From NCBI RefSeq assembly GCF_029909975.1, contig NZ_CP094516.1, positions 744,001 to 808,000 on the forward strand: a stretch of 64,000 bases of DNA, written 5' to 3'. Source of the DNA: Bradyrhizobium sp. ISRA430 (GTDB lineage Bacteria; Pseudomonadota; Alphaproteobacteria; Rhizobiales; Xanthobacteraceae). The position numbers were made by a program, and so were the translations under genes. The notes under the pieces were generated by a model. The model ran no database searches and was not told where the DNA came from. It saw only the letters and a program-made list of their open reading frames with translations. Of the stretch, positions 39,080 to 53,092 are shown in pieces. Positions within the stretch are counted from its first letter, which is position 1; every line of letters starts with the position of its first letter.

Positions 39080-40276
39080 ATGAATGAACAACCGGAAAAT
39101 CTCCGCAACTTCACGATCAATTTTGGTCCGCAGCATCCGGCAGCGCACGGCGTTCTGCGCCTTGTGCTCGAATTGGATGGTGAGGTCGTCGCGCGTGTCG
39201 ACCCGCATATCGGCCTGCTTCACCGCGGCACCGAGAAGCTGATCGAGCAGAAGACCTATCTCCAAGCGATTCCTTACTTCGACCGGCTCGACTACGTCGC
39301 GCCGATGAACCAGGAGCACGCCTTCTGCCTCGCCGCCGAGAAGCTGCTCGGCATCGAGGTGCCGCGCCGCGGCCAGCTCATCCGCGTACTCTATTGTGAG
39401 ATCGGCCGCATCCTGTCGCATCTGCTCAACGTCACCACGCAGGCGATGGACGTCGGCGCGCTCACCCCGCCGCTGTGGGGCTTTGAAGAGCGCGAGAAGC
39501 TGATGGTGTTCTACGAGCGCGCCTCGGGCAGCCGCATGCACGCGGCCTTCTTCCGCGTCGGCGGCGTGCATCAGGACCTGCCGCCGAAGCTGATCGACGA
39601 CATCGACGCCTGGTGCGATCCGTTCCTGAAGGTGGTCGACGACCTCGATCGCCTGCTCACCGCCAACCGCATCTTCAAGCAGCGCAACGTCGACATCGGC
39701 GTGGTGCCGTTGAAGGAAGCCTGGGAGTGGGGCTTTTCGGGCGTGATGGTCCGCGGCTCCGGCGCGGCCTGGGATCTGCGCAAGTCGCAGCCTTATGAGT
39801 GCTACGCCGAGATGGATTTCGACATTCCGATCGGCAAGAACGGCGACTGCTACGACCGCTATCTGATCCGCATGGAAGAGATGCGCCAGTCCGTGCGCAT
39901 CATGAAGCAGTGCATCGAGAAGCTGAGGGCTGCTGACGGGCAGGGCCCGGTCGCCGTCGCCGACAACAAGGTGTTCCCGCCGCGTCGCGGCGAGATGAAG
40001 CGCTCGATGGAGGCGCTGATCCACCACTTCAAGCTCTACACCGAGGGCGCCCGCGTGCCCGCCGGTGAGGTCTATGCCGCGGTCGAGGCGCCGAAGGGCG
40101 AGTTCGGCGTCTATCTGGTCTCCGACGGCAGCAACAAGCCGTACAAGTGCAAGATCCGCGCGCCGGGCTTTGCCCATCTCCAGTCCATGGATCACATCTG
40201 CCGGGGCCATCTGCTCGCCGACGTCTCGGCGATCCTCGGCTCGCTCGACATCGTGTTCGGAGAGGTCGATCGGTGA
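39080..40276 (+). CDS. nuoD: NADH-quinone oxidoreductase subunit D
   Basis: The 398-residue 49 kDa subunit begins with [20 protein letters not shown], which forms part of the quinone site, and contains [17 protein letters not shown]. The C-terminus VFGEVDR is the conserved end. Two bases separate it from nuoC; its TGA overlaps the GTG of the next, non-subunit gene. Confidence 0.98.
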   Translation: MNEQPENLRNFTINFGPQHPAAHGVLRLVLELDGEVVARVDPHIGLLHRGTEKLIEQKTYLQAIPYFDRLDYVAPMNQEHAFCLAAEKLLGIEVPRRGQLIRVLYCEIGRILSHLLNVTTQAMDVGALTPPLWGFEEREKLMVFYERASGSRMHAAFFRVGGVHQDLPPKLIDDIDAWCDPFLKVVDDLDRLLTANRIFKQRNVDIGVVPLKEAWEWGFSGVMVRGSGAAWDLRKSQPYECYAEMDFDIPIGKNGDCYDRYLIRMEEMRQSVRIMKQCIEKLRAADGQGPVAVADNKVFPPRRGEMKRSMEALIHHFKLYTEGARVPAGEVYAAVEAPKGEFGVYLVSDGSNKPYKCKIRAPGFAHLQSMDHICRGHLLADVSAILGSLDIVFGEVDR

Positions 40277-41238
40277 CGGCGCAGGCGCCAATTCAGTTTG
40301 ACCGCGCCTCGGGGGCCCTTGAAGGGGCCAACCTGTGGGAGCGGACGGCTGCCTTGGCGCTGGTGACGGGATCGAAGATCTCGTCGCACTTCTCGCATAT
40401 GGGCTACATCGCCTGCGCCAATCTGCTGCGCAAGGCGCTGGCCGAGCGCAACATCGCGATCAAGCTCAACCCCGACGCGGTGTTCGAATTTCCCTATGGC
40501 GACGGCTATTGGAGCAAGCTGCTCAATCGCTCCTACAATTACGAGGACGAGCTGGAGTTGCTGTTCGCCAATTCCGCCGACGTCGACTACACGCTGATCG
40601 ATTGCGGCGCCAACTACGGCTACTGGTCGGTGCTGGTCTCGAGCGCGCCGTTCGGCGCGCACAAGGTGGTGGCGATCGAGCCGTCCTCGGACAATTTCGC
40701 CAAGCTCTCCAACAACGCGGCAGTGAACGGCCATCGCTTCGAATGCATGCGTGTGGCGATCGGCGCCTCGCGCGGCACGGCGCGGCTGTCCGGCACCAAG
40801 CACGAGAAGTTCAGCATCGCTGGCGAGCTTTCGGGAGGCGGCGAGGAGGTGCCGGTCATCGCCCTCGACAATCTCATCGACGACGGCAAGGTTGCATCCA
40901 GCGGCAAATATCTGATCAAGCTCGACGTCGAGGGGGTCGAGATCGAGGCGATCAAGGGCGGCGCCCGGCTGCTCCAGGCCGACAGCGTCATCATGTGCGA
41001 GGAGCACGGCAGTGACCGCTCGCATGCGGTGTCGCGCTACATCCTCGAGGAGACCCCGCTGAAGCTGATCGTGTTCGATCCGCGCAGCAGCCGGCTGGAG
41101 ACCGTGACCGAGCTGTCGATCCTCGACCGCATCAAGGTGTCCACCCACGTCGGCTACAACGTTTTCGGCACCGCAAGCGCATTCTGGCAGGACAGGATCG
41201 ATGCCCTGAATGCGAACACCGCGCGCCGCATGCAGTGA
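40273..41238 (+). CDS. FkbM-type SAM-dependent methyltransferase embedded in the nuo operon
   Basis: The 321-residue protein has motif [16 protein letters not shown] (about 107-121), motif [16 protein letters not shown] (132-145) and the FkbM signature [15 protein letters not shown]. Start is a GTG at 40273 whose bases overlap the nuoD stop (GTGA), so translation is coupled to nuoD; an earlier frame start at 40147 would lie inside nuoD. FkbM enzymes are mostly O-methyltransferases of sugars or natural products. Nothing shows the target here; glycan or quinone-site related methylation is only a guess. Confidence 0.86.
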   Translation: MTAQAPIQFDRASGALEGANLWERTAALALVTGSKISSHFSHMGYIACANLLRKALAERNIAIKLNPDAVFEFPYGDGYWSKLLNRSYNYEDELELLFANSADVDYTLIDCGANYGYWSVLVSSAPFGAHKVVAIEPSSDNFAKLSNNAAVNGHRFECMRVAIGASRGTARLSGTKHEKFSIAGELSGGGEEVPVIALDNLIDDGKVASSGKYLIKLDVEGVEIEAIKGGARLLQADSVIMCEEHGSDRSHAVSRYILEETPLKLIVFDPRSSRLETVTELSILDRIKVSTHVGYNVFGTASAFWQDRIDALNANTARRMQ

Positions 41239-41250
41239 GAGATTGAAGAG

Positions 41251-41862
41251 ATGTCCGTCCGCCGATTAGCGCCCAAGGAAGTCCAGCCCGCGAGCTTTGC
41301 GTTCACGGAGGAGAACCTTGCGTTCGCCAAGCAGCAGATCGCGAAATATCCGGCCGATCGCCAGGCGTCCGCTGTCATCGCGATCCTCTGGCGCGCGCAG
41401 GAGCAGAACGAGGGCTGGGTGTCGGAAGCCGCGATCCGCGTGATCGCCGACATGCTCGACATGCCCTACATCCGCGTGCTCGAGGTTGCGACATTCTACA
41501 CGATGTTCCAGCTCGCCCCCGTCGGCAAGAAGGCCCACGTCCAGGTTTGCGGCACCACGCCGTGCCGCTTGCGCGGTGCGGAGGATCTGATCCACGTCTG
41601 CGAGAGCCGCATCCATCACGAGCCCTTCCATCTCTCCAAGGACGGCAATTTTAGTTGGGAGGAGGTGGAGTGCCTCGGTGCCTGCGTGAACGCGCCGATG
41701 GTGCTGATCGGCAAGGACACCTATGAGGACCTGACCAAGGACAGCTTCGGCAAGGTGCTCGACGGCTTCGCCTCGGGCAATCCGCCCAAGCCCGGCCCGC
41801 AGAATGGCCGCCAGTTCTCCGCGCCCATCACCGGGCCAACCACGCTGAAGGAGACCACCTGA
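41251..41862 (+). CDS. nuoE: NADH-quinone oxidoreductase subunit E
   Basis: The 203-residue 24 kDa subunit has thioredoxin-like fold and binds 2Fe-2S cluster N1a: the first two Cys in [17 protein letters not shown] and the second two in [14 protein letters not shown]. It sits 12 bases after the FkbM gene. Confidence 0.97.
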   Translation: MSVRRLAPKEVQPASFAFTEENLAFAKQQIAKYPADRQASAVIAILWRAQEQNEGWVSEAAIRVIADMLDMPYIRVLEVATFYTMFQLAPVGKKAHVQVCGTTPCRLRGAEDLIHVCESRIHHEPFHLSKDGNFSWEEVECLGACVNAPMVLIGKDTYEDLTKDSFGKVLDGFASGNPPKPGPQNGRQFSAPITGPTTLKETT

Positions 41863-42068
41863 TGCGTGATCTCATGACGCAAGCGATCGGAGGGAGCGGC
41901 GCCGTGAAGAAGTGGGGCTACGTTGCCATGCACGCCGCCGTCGCGGCCGCATTCATCTTCCTGCTCCAGCGGTTCGCGCTGAACGCGACGCTGGAAGCCA
42001 GTCTGCTCTGGGCGCTGACCTTCGCGGTCTGCGCCGCCGGGCTTGCCTACAAGCAGGCCAACCGTTGA
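41862..42068 (+). CDS. Small membrane protein embedded between nuoE and nuoF
   Basis: A 68-residue protein, [20 protein letters not shown], with two hydrophobic segments (VAMHAAVAAAFIFLLQRFAL and LLWALTFAVCAAGLAYK). The ATG shares its A with the nuoE stop (TGATG), so it is translationally coupled. It is not one of the 14 core subunits. It could be an assembly factor or accessory subunit; no family name is known to me. Confidence 0.75.
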   Translation: MRDLMTQAIGGSGAVKKWGYVAMHAAVAAAFIFLLQRFALNATLEASLLWALTFAVCAAGLAYKQANR

Positions 42069-42083
42069 TCGGAAAGCACTGAA

Positions 42084-43409
<1,326 letters not shown>

Positions 43410-43414
43410 GAAGA

Positions 43415-45490
43415 ATGACCAAGCTCATCATCGACGGCAAAGAGATCGATGTCCCGCCGGAGTACACGCTGCTCCAGGCGTGCGAGGCCGCCGGCGCCGA
43501 GATTCCGCGCTTCTGCTACCACGAGCGGCTGTCGATCGCCGGCAATTGCCGGATGTGCCTCGTCGAAGTGAAGGGCGGCCCGAAGCCGGTCGCGAGCTGC
43601 GCCTGGGGCGTGCGCGACTGCCGTCCGGGTCCCAAGGGCGAGCCGCCGGAAATCTCCACGCGTTCGCCGATGGTGAAGAAGGCGCGCGAAGGCGTGATGG
43701 AGTTCCTGCTGATCAACCATCCGCTGGACTGCCCGATCTGCGACCAGGGCGGCGAGTGCGACCTGCAGGACCAGGCGATGGGCTATGGTGTCGACACCAG
43801 CCGCTTCGCCGAGAACAAGCGCGCGGTCGAGGACAAGTATCTCGGCGCGCTGGTCAAGACCTCGATGAACCGCTGCATCCAGTGCACGCGCTGCGTCCGC
43901 TTCTCGGCGGAAGTCGCCGGCGCCCCCGAGATGGGCGCGACCGGCCGCGGCGAGGACATGGAGATCACGACCTATCTCGAGCATGCGCTGACCTCGGAAT
44001 TACAAGGCAATCTCGTCGACATCTGCCCGGTCGGTGCGCTGACCTCGAAGCCCTATGCCTTCGCGGCGCGGCCCTGGGAGCTCGGCAAGACCCAGTCGAT
44101 CGACGTGATGGACGGTCTCGGCTCGGCGATCCGCGTCGACACCCGCGGCCGCGAGGTGATGCGCGTGCTGCCGCGCATCAACGAGGCCGTGAACGAGGAG
44201 TGGATCTCGGACAAGACCCGCCACGTCGTCGACGGCCTGCGCACCCAGCGGCTCGACCGGCCCTATATCCGTGAAGGCGGCAAGCTGCGTGCGGCGAGCT
44301 GGACGGAAGCCTTTGCGGCGATCGCGGCCAAGGCGGCCCGCACCGACGGCAAGCGGATCGGCGCGATCGCGGGCGATCTCGCCGGCGTCGAAGAGATGTT
44401 CGCGCTGAAGGACCTGCTCGCCAAATACGGCTCGGGCAATCTCGCGGTGCAGGGCGGCGACGCCTTCGATCCCGCGCTCGGCCGCGGCGCCTATATGTTC
44501 AATCCGACGCTCGCGGGCGTCGAGCAGGCCGATGCGCTGCTGATCATCGGCGCCAATCCGCGCAAGGAAGCGGCCGTGTTCAACGCGCGCATCCGCAAGC
44601 GCTGGCGTGCCGGTGGCTTCAAGATCGGCGTGATCGGCGCCAAGGCCGATCTCACCTATGACTACGATCATCTCGGCGCGGGCACCGAGACGCTCAGCGA
44701 GCTCGCGGCCGGCAAGCACTCCTTCATGGACGTGCTGAAGAACGCCAAGAACCCGATCATTCTGGTCGGCGCCGGGGCTGCCGCGCGCCATGACGGCGCG
44801 GCCATCCTCGCCGCCGCCGCTAAGCTGGCGCTCGACGTCGGCGCGGTGAAGGACGGCTGGAACGGCTTTGGCGTGCTGCATGAGAGCGCCTCGCGCGTCG
44901 GCGCGCTCGACATCGGCTTTGCGGCCGCCAGCGGCGAGCTGAACGCGGCACAGATGACGACGTTCGGCACGCTGGATCTGTTGTTCCTGCTTGGCGCCGA
45001 CGAGATCAAGGCACCGGACGGCACCTTCGTCGTCTATATCGGCACCCATGGCGACCGCGGCGCGCATCGCGCCGACGTGATCCTGCCGGCGGCTGCCTAT
45101 ACCGAGAAGTCCGCGATCTACGTCAACACCGAAGGGCGCGTGCAGATGACCGGCCGCGCCGCGTTCCCGCCGGGCGAGGCCCGCGAGGACTGGGCGATCA
45201 TCCGCGCGCTGTCGGAAGCGCTCGGCAAGAAGCTCGCCTATGACTCGCTCGCAGGCCTGCGCCAGGCGATCTTCAAGGCCGTACCGCATCTGATCCGTCT
45301 CGATCAGATCGAGGCGGGCACGGCCGACCAGGTCAAGAAGCTCGCGGGCAAGGGCGGCACGCCGGAGAAGGCACCGTTCAAGCCTCTGATCGAGGACTTC
45401 TACCTGACCAATCCAATCGCGCGTGCATCGGCCGTGATGGCTGAGTGCTCGCGGCTTGCCTCCGGGCAGATGCTGACCGCAGCGGAGTGA
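43415..45490 (+). CDS. nuoG: NADH-quinone oxidoreductase subunit G
   Basis: The 691-residue 75 kDa subunit has the N-terminal 2Fe-2S domain ([19 protein letters not shown]), His-Cys cluster N5 region ([17 protein letters not shown]) and 4Fe-4S cluster N4 ([10 protein letters not shown]). A molybdopterin-oxidoreductase-like domain without cofactor follows. It carries electrons from NuoF to NuoI. The length is typical for alphaproteobacteria. Confidence 0.98.
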   Translation: MTKLIIDGKEIDVPPEYTLLQACEAAGAEIPRFCYHERLSIAGNCRMCLVEVKGGPKPVASCAWGVRDCRPGPKGEPPEISTRSPMVKKAREGVMEFLLINHPLDCPICDQGGECDLQDQAMGYGVDTSRFAENKRAVEDKYLGALVKTSMNRCIQCTRCVRFSAEVAGAPEMGATGRGEDMEITTYLEHALTSELQGNLVDICPVGALTSKPYAFAARPWELGKTQSIDVMDGLGSAIRVDTRGREVMRVLPRINEAVNEEWISDKTRHVVDGLRTQRLDRPYIREGGKLRAASWTEAFAAIAAKAARTDGKRIGAIAGDLAGVEEMFALKDLLAKYGSGNLAVQGGDAFDPALGRGAYMFNPTLAGVEQADALLIIGANPRKEAAVFNARIRKRWRAGGFKIGVIGAKADLTYDYDHLGAGTETLSELAAGKHSFMDVLKNAKNPIILVGAGAAARHDGAAILAAAAKLALDVGAVKDGWNGFGVLHESASRVGALDIGFAAASGELNAAQMTTFGTLDLLFLLGADEIKAPDGTFVVYIGTHGDRGAHRADVILPAAAYTEKSAIYVNTEGRVQMTGRAAFPPGEAREDWAIIRALSEALGKKLAYDSLAGLRQAIFKAVPHLIRLDQIEAGTADQVKKLAGKGGTPEKAPFKPLIEDFYLTNPIARASAVMAECSRLASGQMLTAAE

Positions 45491-45500
45491 GCGTGATCTG

Positions 45501-46568
45501 ATGGAATTCTTCGAAAGCGCATTCTGGACCGGTTTCCTCTGGCCGTTGATCATCATGGTCGCGGAGAGCGTGCTGGTGCTCGTCGTGCTCCTGGTCGCGA
45601 TCGCCTACATCCTGCTCGCCGACCGCAAGATCTGGGCGGCGGTGCAGATCCGGCGCGGTCCCAACGTGGTCGGGCCCTGGGGCCTGTTCCAGTCCTTCGC
45701 CGACCTGCTGAAGTTCGTGCTCAAGGAGCCGATCATCCCGGCCGGCGCCAACAAGGGCGTATTCCTGCTGGCGCCGCTGGTCTCCTGCGTGCTCGCGCTC
45801 GCGGCCTGGGCGGTGATCCCGACCAATCTCGGCTGGGTGATCTCCGACATCAATGTCGGCGTCCTCTTCATCTTCGCGATCTCTTCGCTGTCGATCTACG
45901 GCATCATCATGGCCGGCTGGTCGTCGAACTCGAAGTATCCGTTCCTGGCCGCGCTGCGCTCGGCGGCGCAGATGGTGTCCTATGAGGTCTCGATCGGCTT
46001 CGTCATCATCACGGTGCTGCTCTGCGCCGGCACGCTGAACCTGTCGGCCGTGGTCGAGGCGCAGCATGCGCGCGGGCTTGCCAGCCTGATCGGGCTGCCG
46101 CAGCTCACCATACTGAACTGGTATGTGTGGCCGCTGTTCCCGATGTTCGTGGTGTTCTACGTCTCGGCGCTGGCGGAAACCAACCGTCCGCCGTTCGACC
46201 TCGTCGAAGCCGAGTCCGAGCTCGTCGCCGGCTTCATGGTCGAATACGGCTCGACGCCGTATCTGCTGTTCATGCTCGGCGAGTATGTCGCCATCGTCAC
46301 CATGTGCGCGTTGGCGACCATCCTGTTCCTGGGAGGCTGGCTGCCGCCGGTCGACCTGCCGCCCTTCAACTGGGTGCCGGGGATCATCTGGTTCTCGCTG
46401 AAACTGTTCTTCATGTTCTTTCTGTTCGCGATGGCGAAGGCGATCGTGCCGCGCTACCGCTACGATCAACTGATGCGTCTCGGCTGGAAGGTGTTCCTGC
46501 CGCTGTCGCTCGTGATGGTGGTCGTGGTGGCCGGCGTGCTGCATTTCGCCGGCATCGCGCCGAAGTGA
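45501..46568 (+). CDS. nuoH: NADH-quinone oxidoreductase subunit H
   Basis: The 355-residue membrane subunit forms the quinone chamber together with NuoB and NuoD. Signatures: [32 protein letters not shown], and the acidic loop [20 protein letters not shown]. Eight or nine spans. Ten bases after nuoG. Confidence 0.98.
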   Translation: MEFFESAFWTGFLWPLIIMVAESVLVLVVLLVAIAYILLADRKIWAAVQIRRGPNVVGPWGLFQSFADLLKFVLKEPIIPAGANKGVFLLAPLVSCVLALAAWAVIPTNLGWVISDINVGVLFIFAISSLSIYGIIMAGWSSNSKYPFLAALRSAAQMVSYEVSIGFVIITVLLCAGTLNLSAVVEAQHARGLASLIGLPQLTILNWYVWPLFPMFVVFYVSALAETNRPPFDLVEAESELVAGFMVEYGSTPYLLFMLGEYVAIVTMCALATILFLGGWLPPVDLPPFNWVPGIIWFSLKLFFMFFLFAMAKAIVPRYRYDQLMRLGWKVFLPLSLVMVVVVAGVLHFAGIAPK

Positions 46569-46576
46569 GGGCCGTC

Positions 46577-47071
46577 ATGGGTATCAACGTCAACGCCACT
46601 GCACGCTCGCTTCTGCTGTCGGAATTCGTCTCGGCGTTCTTCCTCGCCATGCGCTACTTCTTCCAGCCGAAGCCGACCATCAACTATCCCTTCGAGAAGA
46701 ACCCGATCTCGCCGCGTTTCCGCGGCGAGCACGCGCTGCGCCGCTATCCCAACGGCGAAGAGCGCTGCATCGCCTGCAAGCTGTGCGAGGCGGTGTGCCC
46801 CGCGCAGGCCATCACCATCGAGGCCGGCCCGCGCCGCAACGACGGCACCCGCCGCACCGTGCGCTACGACATCGACATGGTGAAGTGTATCTATTGTGGC
46901 CTCTGCCAGGAGGCCTGTCCGGTCGACGCCATCGTCGAGGGCCCGAACTTCGAGTTCGCGACCGAGACCCGCGAGGAGCTCTATTATGACAAGGCCAAGC
47001 TGCTCGCCAATGGCGACCGCTGGGAACGCGAGATCGCCAAGGCGATCGAGCTCGACGCGCCGTACCGGTGA
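46577..47071 (+). CDS. nuoI: NADH-quinone oxidoreductase subunit I
   Basis: The 164-residue subunit holds two 4Fe-4S clusters (N6a, N6b): [15 protein letters not shown] and [15 protein letters not shown]. An amphipathic N-terminal helix attaches it to the membrane arm. ATG at 46577 chosen because the longer frame (from 46127) overlaps nuoH. Confidence 0.98.
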   Translation: MGINVNATARSLLLSEFVSAFFLAMRYFFQPKPTINYPFEKNPISPRFRGEHALRRYPNGEERCIACKLCEAVCPAQAITIEAGPRRNDGTRRTVRYDIDMVKCIYCGLCQEACPVDAIVEGPNFEFATETREELYYDKAKLLANGDRWEREIAKAIELDAPYR

Positions 47072-47080
47072 GGTGAGGGC

Positions 47081-47719
47081 ATGATCCTTCCCGCACTGTT
47101 CTTTTATCTGTTCGCCGGCGTCTGCGTCGCCTCGGCGGTGATGGTGATTGTCTCGCGCAATCCCGTGCACTCCGTGCTGTACCTGATCCTGGCCTTCGTC
47201 AACGCCTCGGGCCTGTTCGTGCTGATGGGCGCCGAGTTCCTGGCCATGATCCTGATCGTGGTCTATGTCGGCGCGGTCGCGGTGCTGTTCCTGTTCGTGA
47301 TCATGATGCTCGACGTCGACTTCATCGAGCTGCGCGAGGGCTTCATCGAGTATTTGCCGGTCGGCCTCGTGATCGGTGGCATCTTTCTGTTCGAGCTGCT
47401 GCTCACCGTCGGCTTCTGGGTGATCAATCCTGGCGTCGCCAAGACGATCACCGCGGCGATCCCGACCAACGTCTCGAACACCGAGGCGCTGGGTCTCGTG
47501 CTCTATACGAAGTACATCCATTACTTCCAGCTCGCCGGCATGGTGCTGCTGGTCGCGATGATCGGCGCCATCGTGCTGACGCTGCGGCACAAGGCTTCCG
47601 TGAAGCGGCAGGACATCAACGTTCAGAACGCGCGCACGCCCGAGATGGCGATGGCGCTGCGCAAGGTGGCGTCGGGGCAGGGGCTGTCCGATACCGACGC
47701 GGCGGAGTGGGTGAAATGA
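47081..47719 (+). CDS. nuoJ: NADH-quinone oxidoreductase subunit J
   Basis: The 212-residue membrane subunit has five spans; [20 protein letters not shown] and [20 protein letters not shown] are family signatures. The TGA overlaps the nuoK start (ATGA). Confidence 0.97.
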   Translation: MILPALFFYLFAGVCVASAVMVIVSRNPVHSVLYLILAFVNASGLFVLMGAEFLAMILIVVYVGAVAVLFLFVIMMLDVDFIELREGFIEYLPVGLVIGGIFLFELLLTVGFWVINPGVAKTITAAIPTNVSNTEALGLVLYTKYIHYFQLAGMVLLVAMIGAIVLTLRHKASVKRQDINVQNARTPEMAMALRKVASGQGLSDTDAAEWVK

Positions 47720-48024
47720 CGATCGGCCTCGGACATTACCTCGCGGTCGGCGCGATCCTGTTCACGCTCGGGATCCTCGGCATCTTCCTGAACCGCAAGA
47801 ACATCATCGTCATCCTGATGTCGATCGAGCTGATCCTGCTCTCGGTCAACATCAACCTGGTGGCGTTCTCGACCTTCCTCGGCGACATCGTCGGCCAAGT
47901 CTTCGCGCTTCTGGTGCTGACGGTAGCGGCCGCTGAAGCCGCGATCGGTCTCGCCATCCTGGTGGTCTATTTCCGCAACCGCGGCTCGATCGCGGTTGAG
48001 GACGTCAATCTGATGAAGGGCTGA
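47716..48024 (+). CDS. nuoK: NADH-quinone oxidoreductase subunit K
   Basis: The 102-residue membrane subunit has three spans and conserved glutamates in [15 protein letters not shown] and [11 protein letters not shown], which take part in proton transfer. The ATG at 47716 overlaps the nuoJ stop by four bases. Confidence 0.97.
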   Translation: MTIGLGHYLAVGAILFTLGILGIFLNRKNIIVILMSIELILLSVNINLVAFSTFLGDIVGQVFALLVLTVAAAEAAIGLAILVVYFRNRGSIAVEDVNLMKG

Positions 48025-48032
48025 GCTCAGTC

Positions 48033-50126
48033 ATGGTTCAGGCAATTGTCTTTCTGCCTCTGCTGGGCGCCATTCTGGCTGGCCTGATCTCGTTGGTCGG
48101 CGCGCATGGGCGCAACCCCAGCGGCGACACGGTCGAGCATCACGACGACGCGCATGGTAATGGCGCGAATAACGGTCATGTTTCCGCTGCCTCCATCGAG
48201 GAGGTGGGAGGCGTTATTCACGAAAGCCATGACGAGCCGGGCCATCACGACCACGAGCCCGCGGCGGCAGGCTCGCGCGCGGCCGAGCTGATCACGACGG
48301 GGCTCCTGTTCGTGTCGGCGGCGCTGTCCTGGTTCACGCTGGTCGACGTCGGCTTCCTGCACCACGACGCGCGGATCCAGCTTCTGCCGTGGATCTTCTC
48401 CGGCGACCTCCAGGTCTACTGGACGCTGCGCGTCGACACGCTCACGGCCGTGATGCTGGTCGTGGTCAACACGGTGTCCTCGCTCGTGCACCTCTATTCC
48501 ATCGGCTACATGGACGAGGACCCGAACCGGCCGCGCTTCTTCGGCTATCTCTCGCTGTTCACCTTCGCCATGCTGATGCTGGTGACGGCCGACAACCTCG
48601 TGCAGCTCTTCTTCGGCTGGGAAGGCGTGGGTCTGGCGAGCTACCTCCTGATCGGCTTCTGGTACCAGAGGCCGTCGGCGAACGCGGCGGCGATCAAGGC
48701 CTTCGTGGTCAACCGCGTCGGCGATTTCGGCTTCGCGCTCGGCATCTTCGCGATCTTCATGCTGGCCGGCTCGACCGATTTCGAGACGATCTTCCATGCC
48801 GCGCCCGGCCTCACGGGCAAGACCATCAACTTCCTCGGCTGGCACGCCGACGCGCTGACCTTGACCTGCCTGTTGCTGTTCATGGGCGCGATGGGCAAGT
48901 CGGCGCAGTTCCTGCTGCACACCTGGTTGCCGGATGCGATGGAAGGCCCGACCCCGGTCTCGGCGCTGATCCATGCCGCAACCATGGTCACCGCCGGCGT
49001 GTTCATGGTGGCGCGCCTGTCGCCGCTGTTCGAGCTCGCGCCGGACGCGCAGGCCGTCGTGATGTTCTTCGGCGCGACGACGGCGTTCTTCGCCGCGACC
49101 GTCGGCCTCGTCCAGAACGACATCAAGCGGATCGTCGCCTATTCGACCTGCTCCCAGCTCGGCTACATGTTCGTGGCGATGGGTGCAGGGGCCTATTCGG
49201 TCGGCATGTTCCACCTGTTCACCCACGCCTTCTTCAAGGCGCTGCTGTTCTTGGGCTCCGGCTCGGTGATCTATGCGATGCACCACGAGCAGGACATCCG
49301 CAACATGGGCGGCCTGTGGAAGAAGATCCCCTACACCTATGCAGTGATGGTGGTCGGCACCCTGGCGCTGACCGGCTTCCCGCTCACCGCCGGCTACTTC
49401 TCCAAGGACGCGATCATCGAGTCCGCCTACGCCTCGCACAATCCGTTCGCGGTGTACGGCTTCCTGATGACGGTCATCGCGGCAGCCCTGACCTCGTTCT
49501 ACTCCTGGCGCCTCGTCTTCAAGACGTTCCACGGTGAGCCGCATGACGAGCATCACTACGAGGCGGCTCATGAGAGCCCGATCTGGATGCTGGTTCCGAT
49601 CGGTGTGCTCGCCGTCGGCTCGATCGTCGCGGGCTTCCCGTTCAAGGAGCTGTTCGCCGGCCACGGCATCGAGGAGTTCTTCCGCGAGTCCGTGAAGATG
49701 AACCCGCATATCATCGAGGAGATGCACCACATCCCCGAGAGCATCGCCTTCCTGCCGACGGTGATGATGGTGCTGGGCTTCCTGGTGTCGTACCTGTTCT
49801 ACATCCGCCGGCCATATCTGCCGGTCGAACTGGCGAAGACCCAGCCGATGCTGTACCAGTTCCTGCTCAACAAATGGTACTTCGACGAGCTCTACGAGGT
49901 CATCTTCGTCCGGCCGGCGAAGTGGATCGGCTACCAGCTCTGGAAGAAGGGCGATGGCTTCATCATCGACGGCTTCGGCCCCGACGGCGTCTCGGCGCGC
50001 GTGCTGGACGTCACCCGCAACGTCGTGAAGATCCAGACCGGCTATCTCTATCACTACGCATTCGCAATGCTGATCGGCGTCGCCGGCCTGATCACCTGGT
50101 TCATGTTCGGCTTTGGAGGCCAGTAA
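48033..50126 (+). CDS. nuoL: NADH-quinone oxidoreductase subunit L with His-rich insertion
   Basis: The 697-residue antiporter-like subunit has the Mrp-like core: [57 protein letters not shown], and the long lateral C-terminal helix. Between the first two spans it carries a polar insertion (about residues 25-80) with ten His and many Asp/Glu ([25 protein letters not shown]). Typical NuoL proteins have only a short loop there, and this accounts for its extra length. Confidence 0.96.
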   Translation: MVQAIVFLPLLGAILAGLISLVGAHGRNPSGDTVEHHDDAHGNGANNGHVSAASIEEVGGVIHESHDEPGHHDHEPAAAGSRAAELITTGLLFVSAALSWFTLVDVGFLHHDARIQLLPWIFSGDLQVYWTLRVDTLTAVMLVVVNTVSSLVHLYSIGYMDEDPNRPRFFGYLSLFTFAMLMLVTADNLVQLFFGWEGVGLASYLLIGFWYQRPSANAAAIKAFVVNRVGDFGFALGIFAIFMLAGSTDFETIFHAAPGLTGKTINFLGWHADALTLTCLLLFMGAMGKSAQFLLHTWLPDAMEGPTPVSALIHAATMVTAGVFMVARLSPLFELAPDAQAVVMFFGATTAFFAATVGLVQNDIKRIVAYSTCSQLGYMFVAMGAGAYSVGMFHLFTHAFFKALLFLGSGSVIYAMHHEQDIRNMGGLWKKIPYTYAVMVVGTLALTGFPLTAGYFSKDAIIESAYASHNPFAVYGFLMTVIAAALTSFYSWRLVFKTFHGEPHDEHHYEAAHESPIWMLVPIGVLAVGSIVAGFPFKELFAGHGIEEFFRESVKMNPHIIEEMHHIPESIAFLPTVMMVLGFLVSYLFYIRRPYLPVELAKTQPMLYQFLLNKWYFDELYEVIFVRPAKWIGYQLWKKGDGFIIDGFGPDGVSARVLDVTRNVVKIQTGYLYHYAFAMLIGVAGLITWFMFGFGGQ

Positions 50127-51632
<1,506 letters not shown>

Positions 51633-51654
51633 GCGGGCAGGTCAGGATATCGCC

Positions 51655-53091
51655 ATGAGCTTTGAGACTGCAGGATATCAACTGGCGCCGGTCGTGCCCG
51701 AGCTCGTGCTCGCGGTCGGCAGCATGGCGCTCTTGATGCTGGGCGCTTATCGCGGCCAGGGGACGACCAGGGCGATCAACGTGCTTGCGGTCCTGCTCCT
51801 GATCGTGGTCGGCGTGCTCGAATATTTGCAGCCGGCAGGCAAGCACGTGACCTTCGGCGGCAGCTTCATCGTCGATGATTTCGCGCGCTTCATGAAGATC
51901 CTGGCGCTTATCGGCTCGGCTGTGACGCTGATCCTGTCGACGGAGTTCCTGTATGACCCGTCGCGCCGCATCTTCGAATATTCGATCCTGGTGCTGCTCT
52001 CGACCCTCGGCATGATGGTGCTGATCTCGGCCGGCGACCTGATCTCGCTCTATCTCGGCCTCGAGCTGATGTCGCTCGCGCTCTATGTCGTTGCGACCTC
52101 GAACCGGGACAATGCCAAGTCGAACGAGGCAGGCCTGAAGTATTTCGTGCTGGGCGCGCTGTCCTCGGGCATGCTGCTGTACGGCGCTTCGCTGATCTAC
52201 GGCTTCACCGGCACGGTCAGCTTCACCGGCATCGCTACCGCCGCGACATCAGCGAATGTCGGCCTGGTGTTCGGCCTCGTCTTCCTGCTTGCCGGCCTCT
52301 GTTTCAAGATCTCGGTGGTGCCGTTCCACATGTGGACGCCCGACGTCTATGAGGGCGCGCCGACGCCGGTCACGGCCTTCTTCGCCTCTGCGCCGAAGGT
52401 TGCCGCACTCGCCGTCTTCACCCGCGCGACGCTGACCGCATTCCCCGGCATCGTGCCGCAGTGGCAGCAGATCCTGGTATTCGTGGCGATCGCCTCGATG
52501 GCGCTCGGCGCCTTCGCAGCGATCGGCCAGAGCAACATCAAGCGCCTGATGGCCTATTCCTCGATCGGCCATATGGGCTTTGCCCTGGTCGGGCTTGCCT
52601 CCGGCACCGTCGAGGGTGCGCAGGGCGTGCTGATGTACATCGTGATCTATGTGACCATGACGCTCGGCGCGTTCTCGGTCATCCTTGCCATGAAGCGCAA
52701 CGGCCAGGCGGTCGAGCAGATCAGCGATTTCGCCGGCCTGTCGCGGACCAATCCGCTGCTTGCCTTCTTCTTCGCGATGCTGCTGTTCTCGCTCGCCGGC
52801 GTTCCGCCGCTCGCCGGCTTCTTCGCCAAGTGGTACGTCTTCGTCGCTGCGATCAAGGCCAACCTGTTCACGCTCGCGGTCATCGGCGTGCTGACCAGCG
52901 TGGTGGGCGCCTACTACTATCTCGCCATCGTCAAGACGATGTATTTCGACGAACCGGCCGGCCAGGTCGATCCGGTGCGCGTCGAGGTGCGGACGGTTCT
53001 GGCGGTCGCGGGCCTGTTCAACATCCTGTTTGCGCTGTTCGCGGGCCCGGTGGTGAGCGTGGCCTCCGCAGCGGCAAAGTCGCTGTTCTAG
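51655..53091 (+). CDS. nuoN: NADH-quinone oxidoreductase subunit N
   Basis: The 478-residue antiporter-like subunit has LGLELMSLALYVV, VPFHMWTPDVYEGAPTPVTA and NIKRLMAYSSIGHMGFAL. Last of the 14 nuo genes; one base separates its stop from the birA-like gene, so the transcript probably continues. Confidence 0.98.
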   Translation: MSFETAGYQLAPVVPELVLAVGSMALLMLGAYRGQGTTRAINVLAVLLLIVVGVLEYLQPAGKHVTFGGSFIVDDFARFMKILALIGSAVTLILSTEFLYDPSRRIFEYSILVLLSTLGMMVLISAGDLISLYLGLELMSLALYVVATSNRDNAKSNEAGLKYFVLGALSSGMLLYGASLIYGFTGTVSFTGIATAATSANVGLVFGLVFLLAGLCFKISVVPFHMWTPDVYEGAPTPVTAFFASAPKVAALAVFTRATLTAFPGIVPQWQQILVFVAIASMALGAFAAIGQSNIKRLMAYSSIGHMGFALVGLASGTVEGAQGVLMYIVIYVTMTLGAFSVILAMKRNGQAVEQISDFAGLSRTNPLLAFFFAMLLFSLAGVPPLAGFFAKWYVFVAAIKANLFTLAVIGVLTSVVGAYYYLAIVKTMYFDEPAGQVDPVRVEVRTVLAVAGLFNILFALFAGPVVSVASAAAKSLF

Positions 53092-53092
53092 G

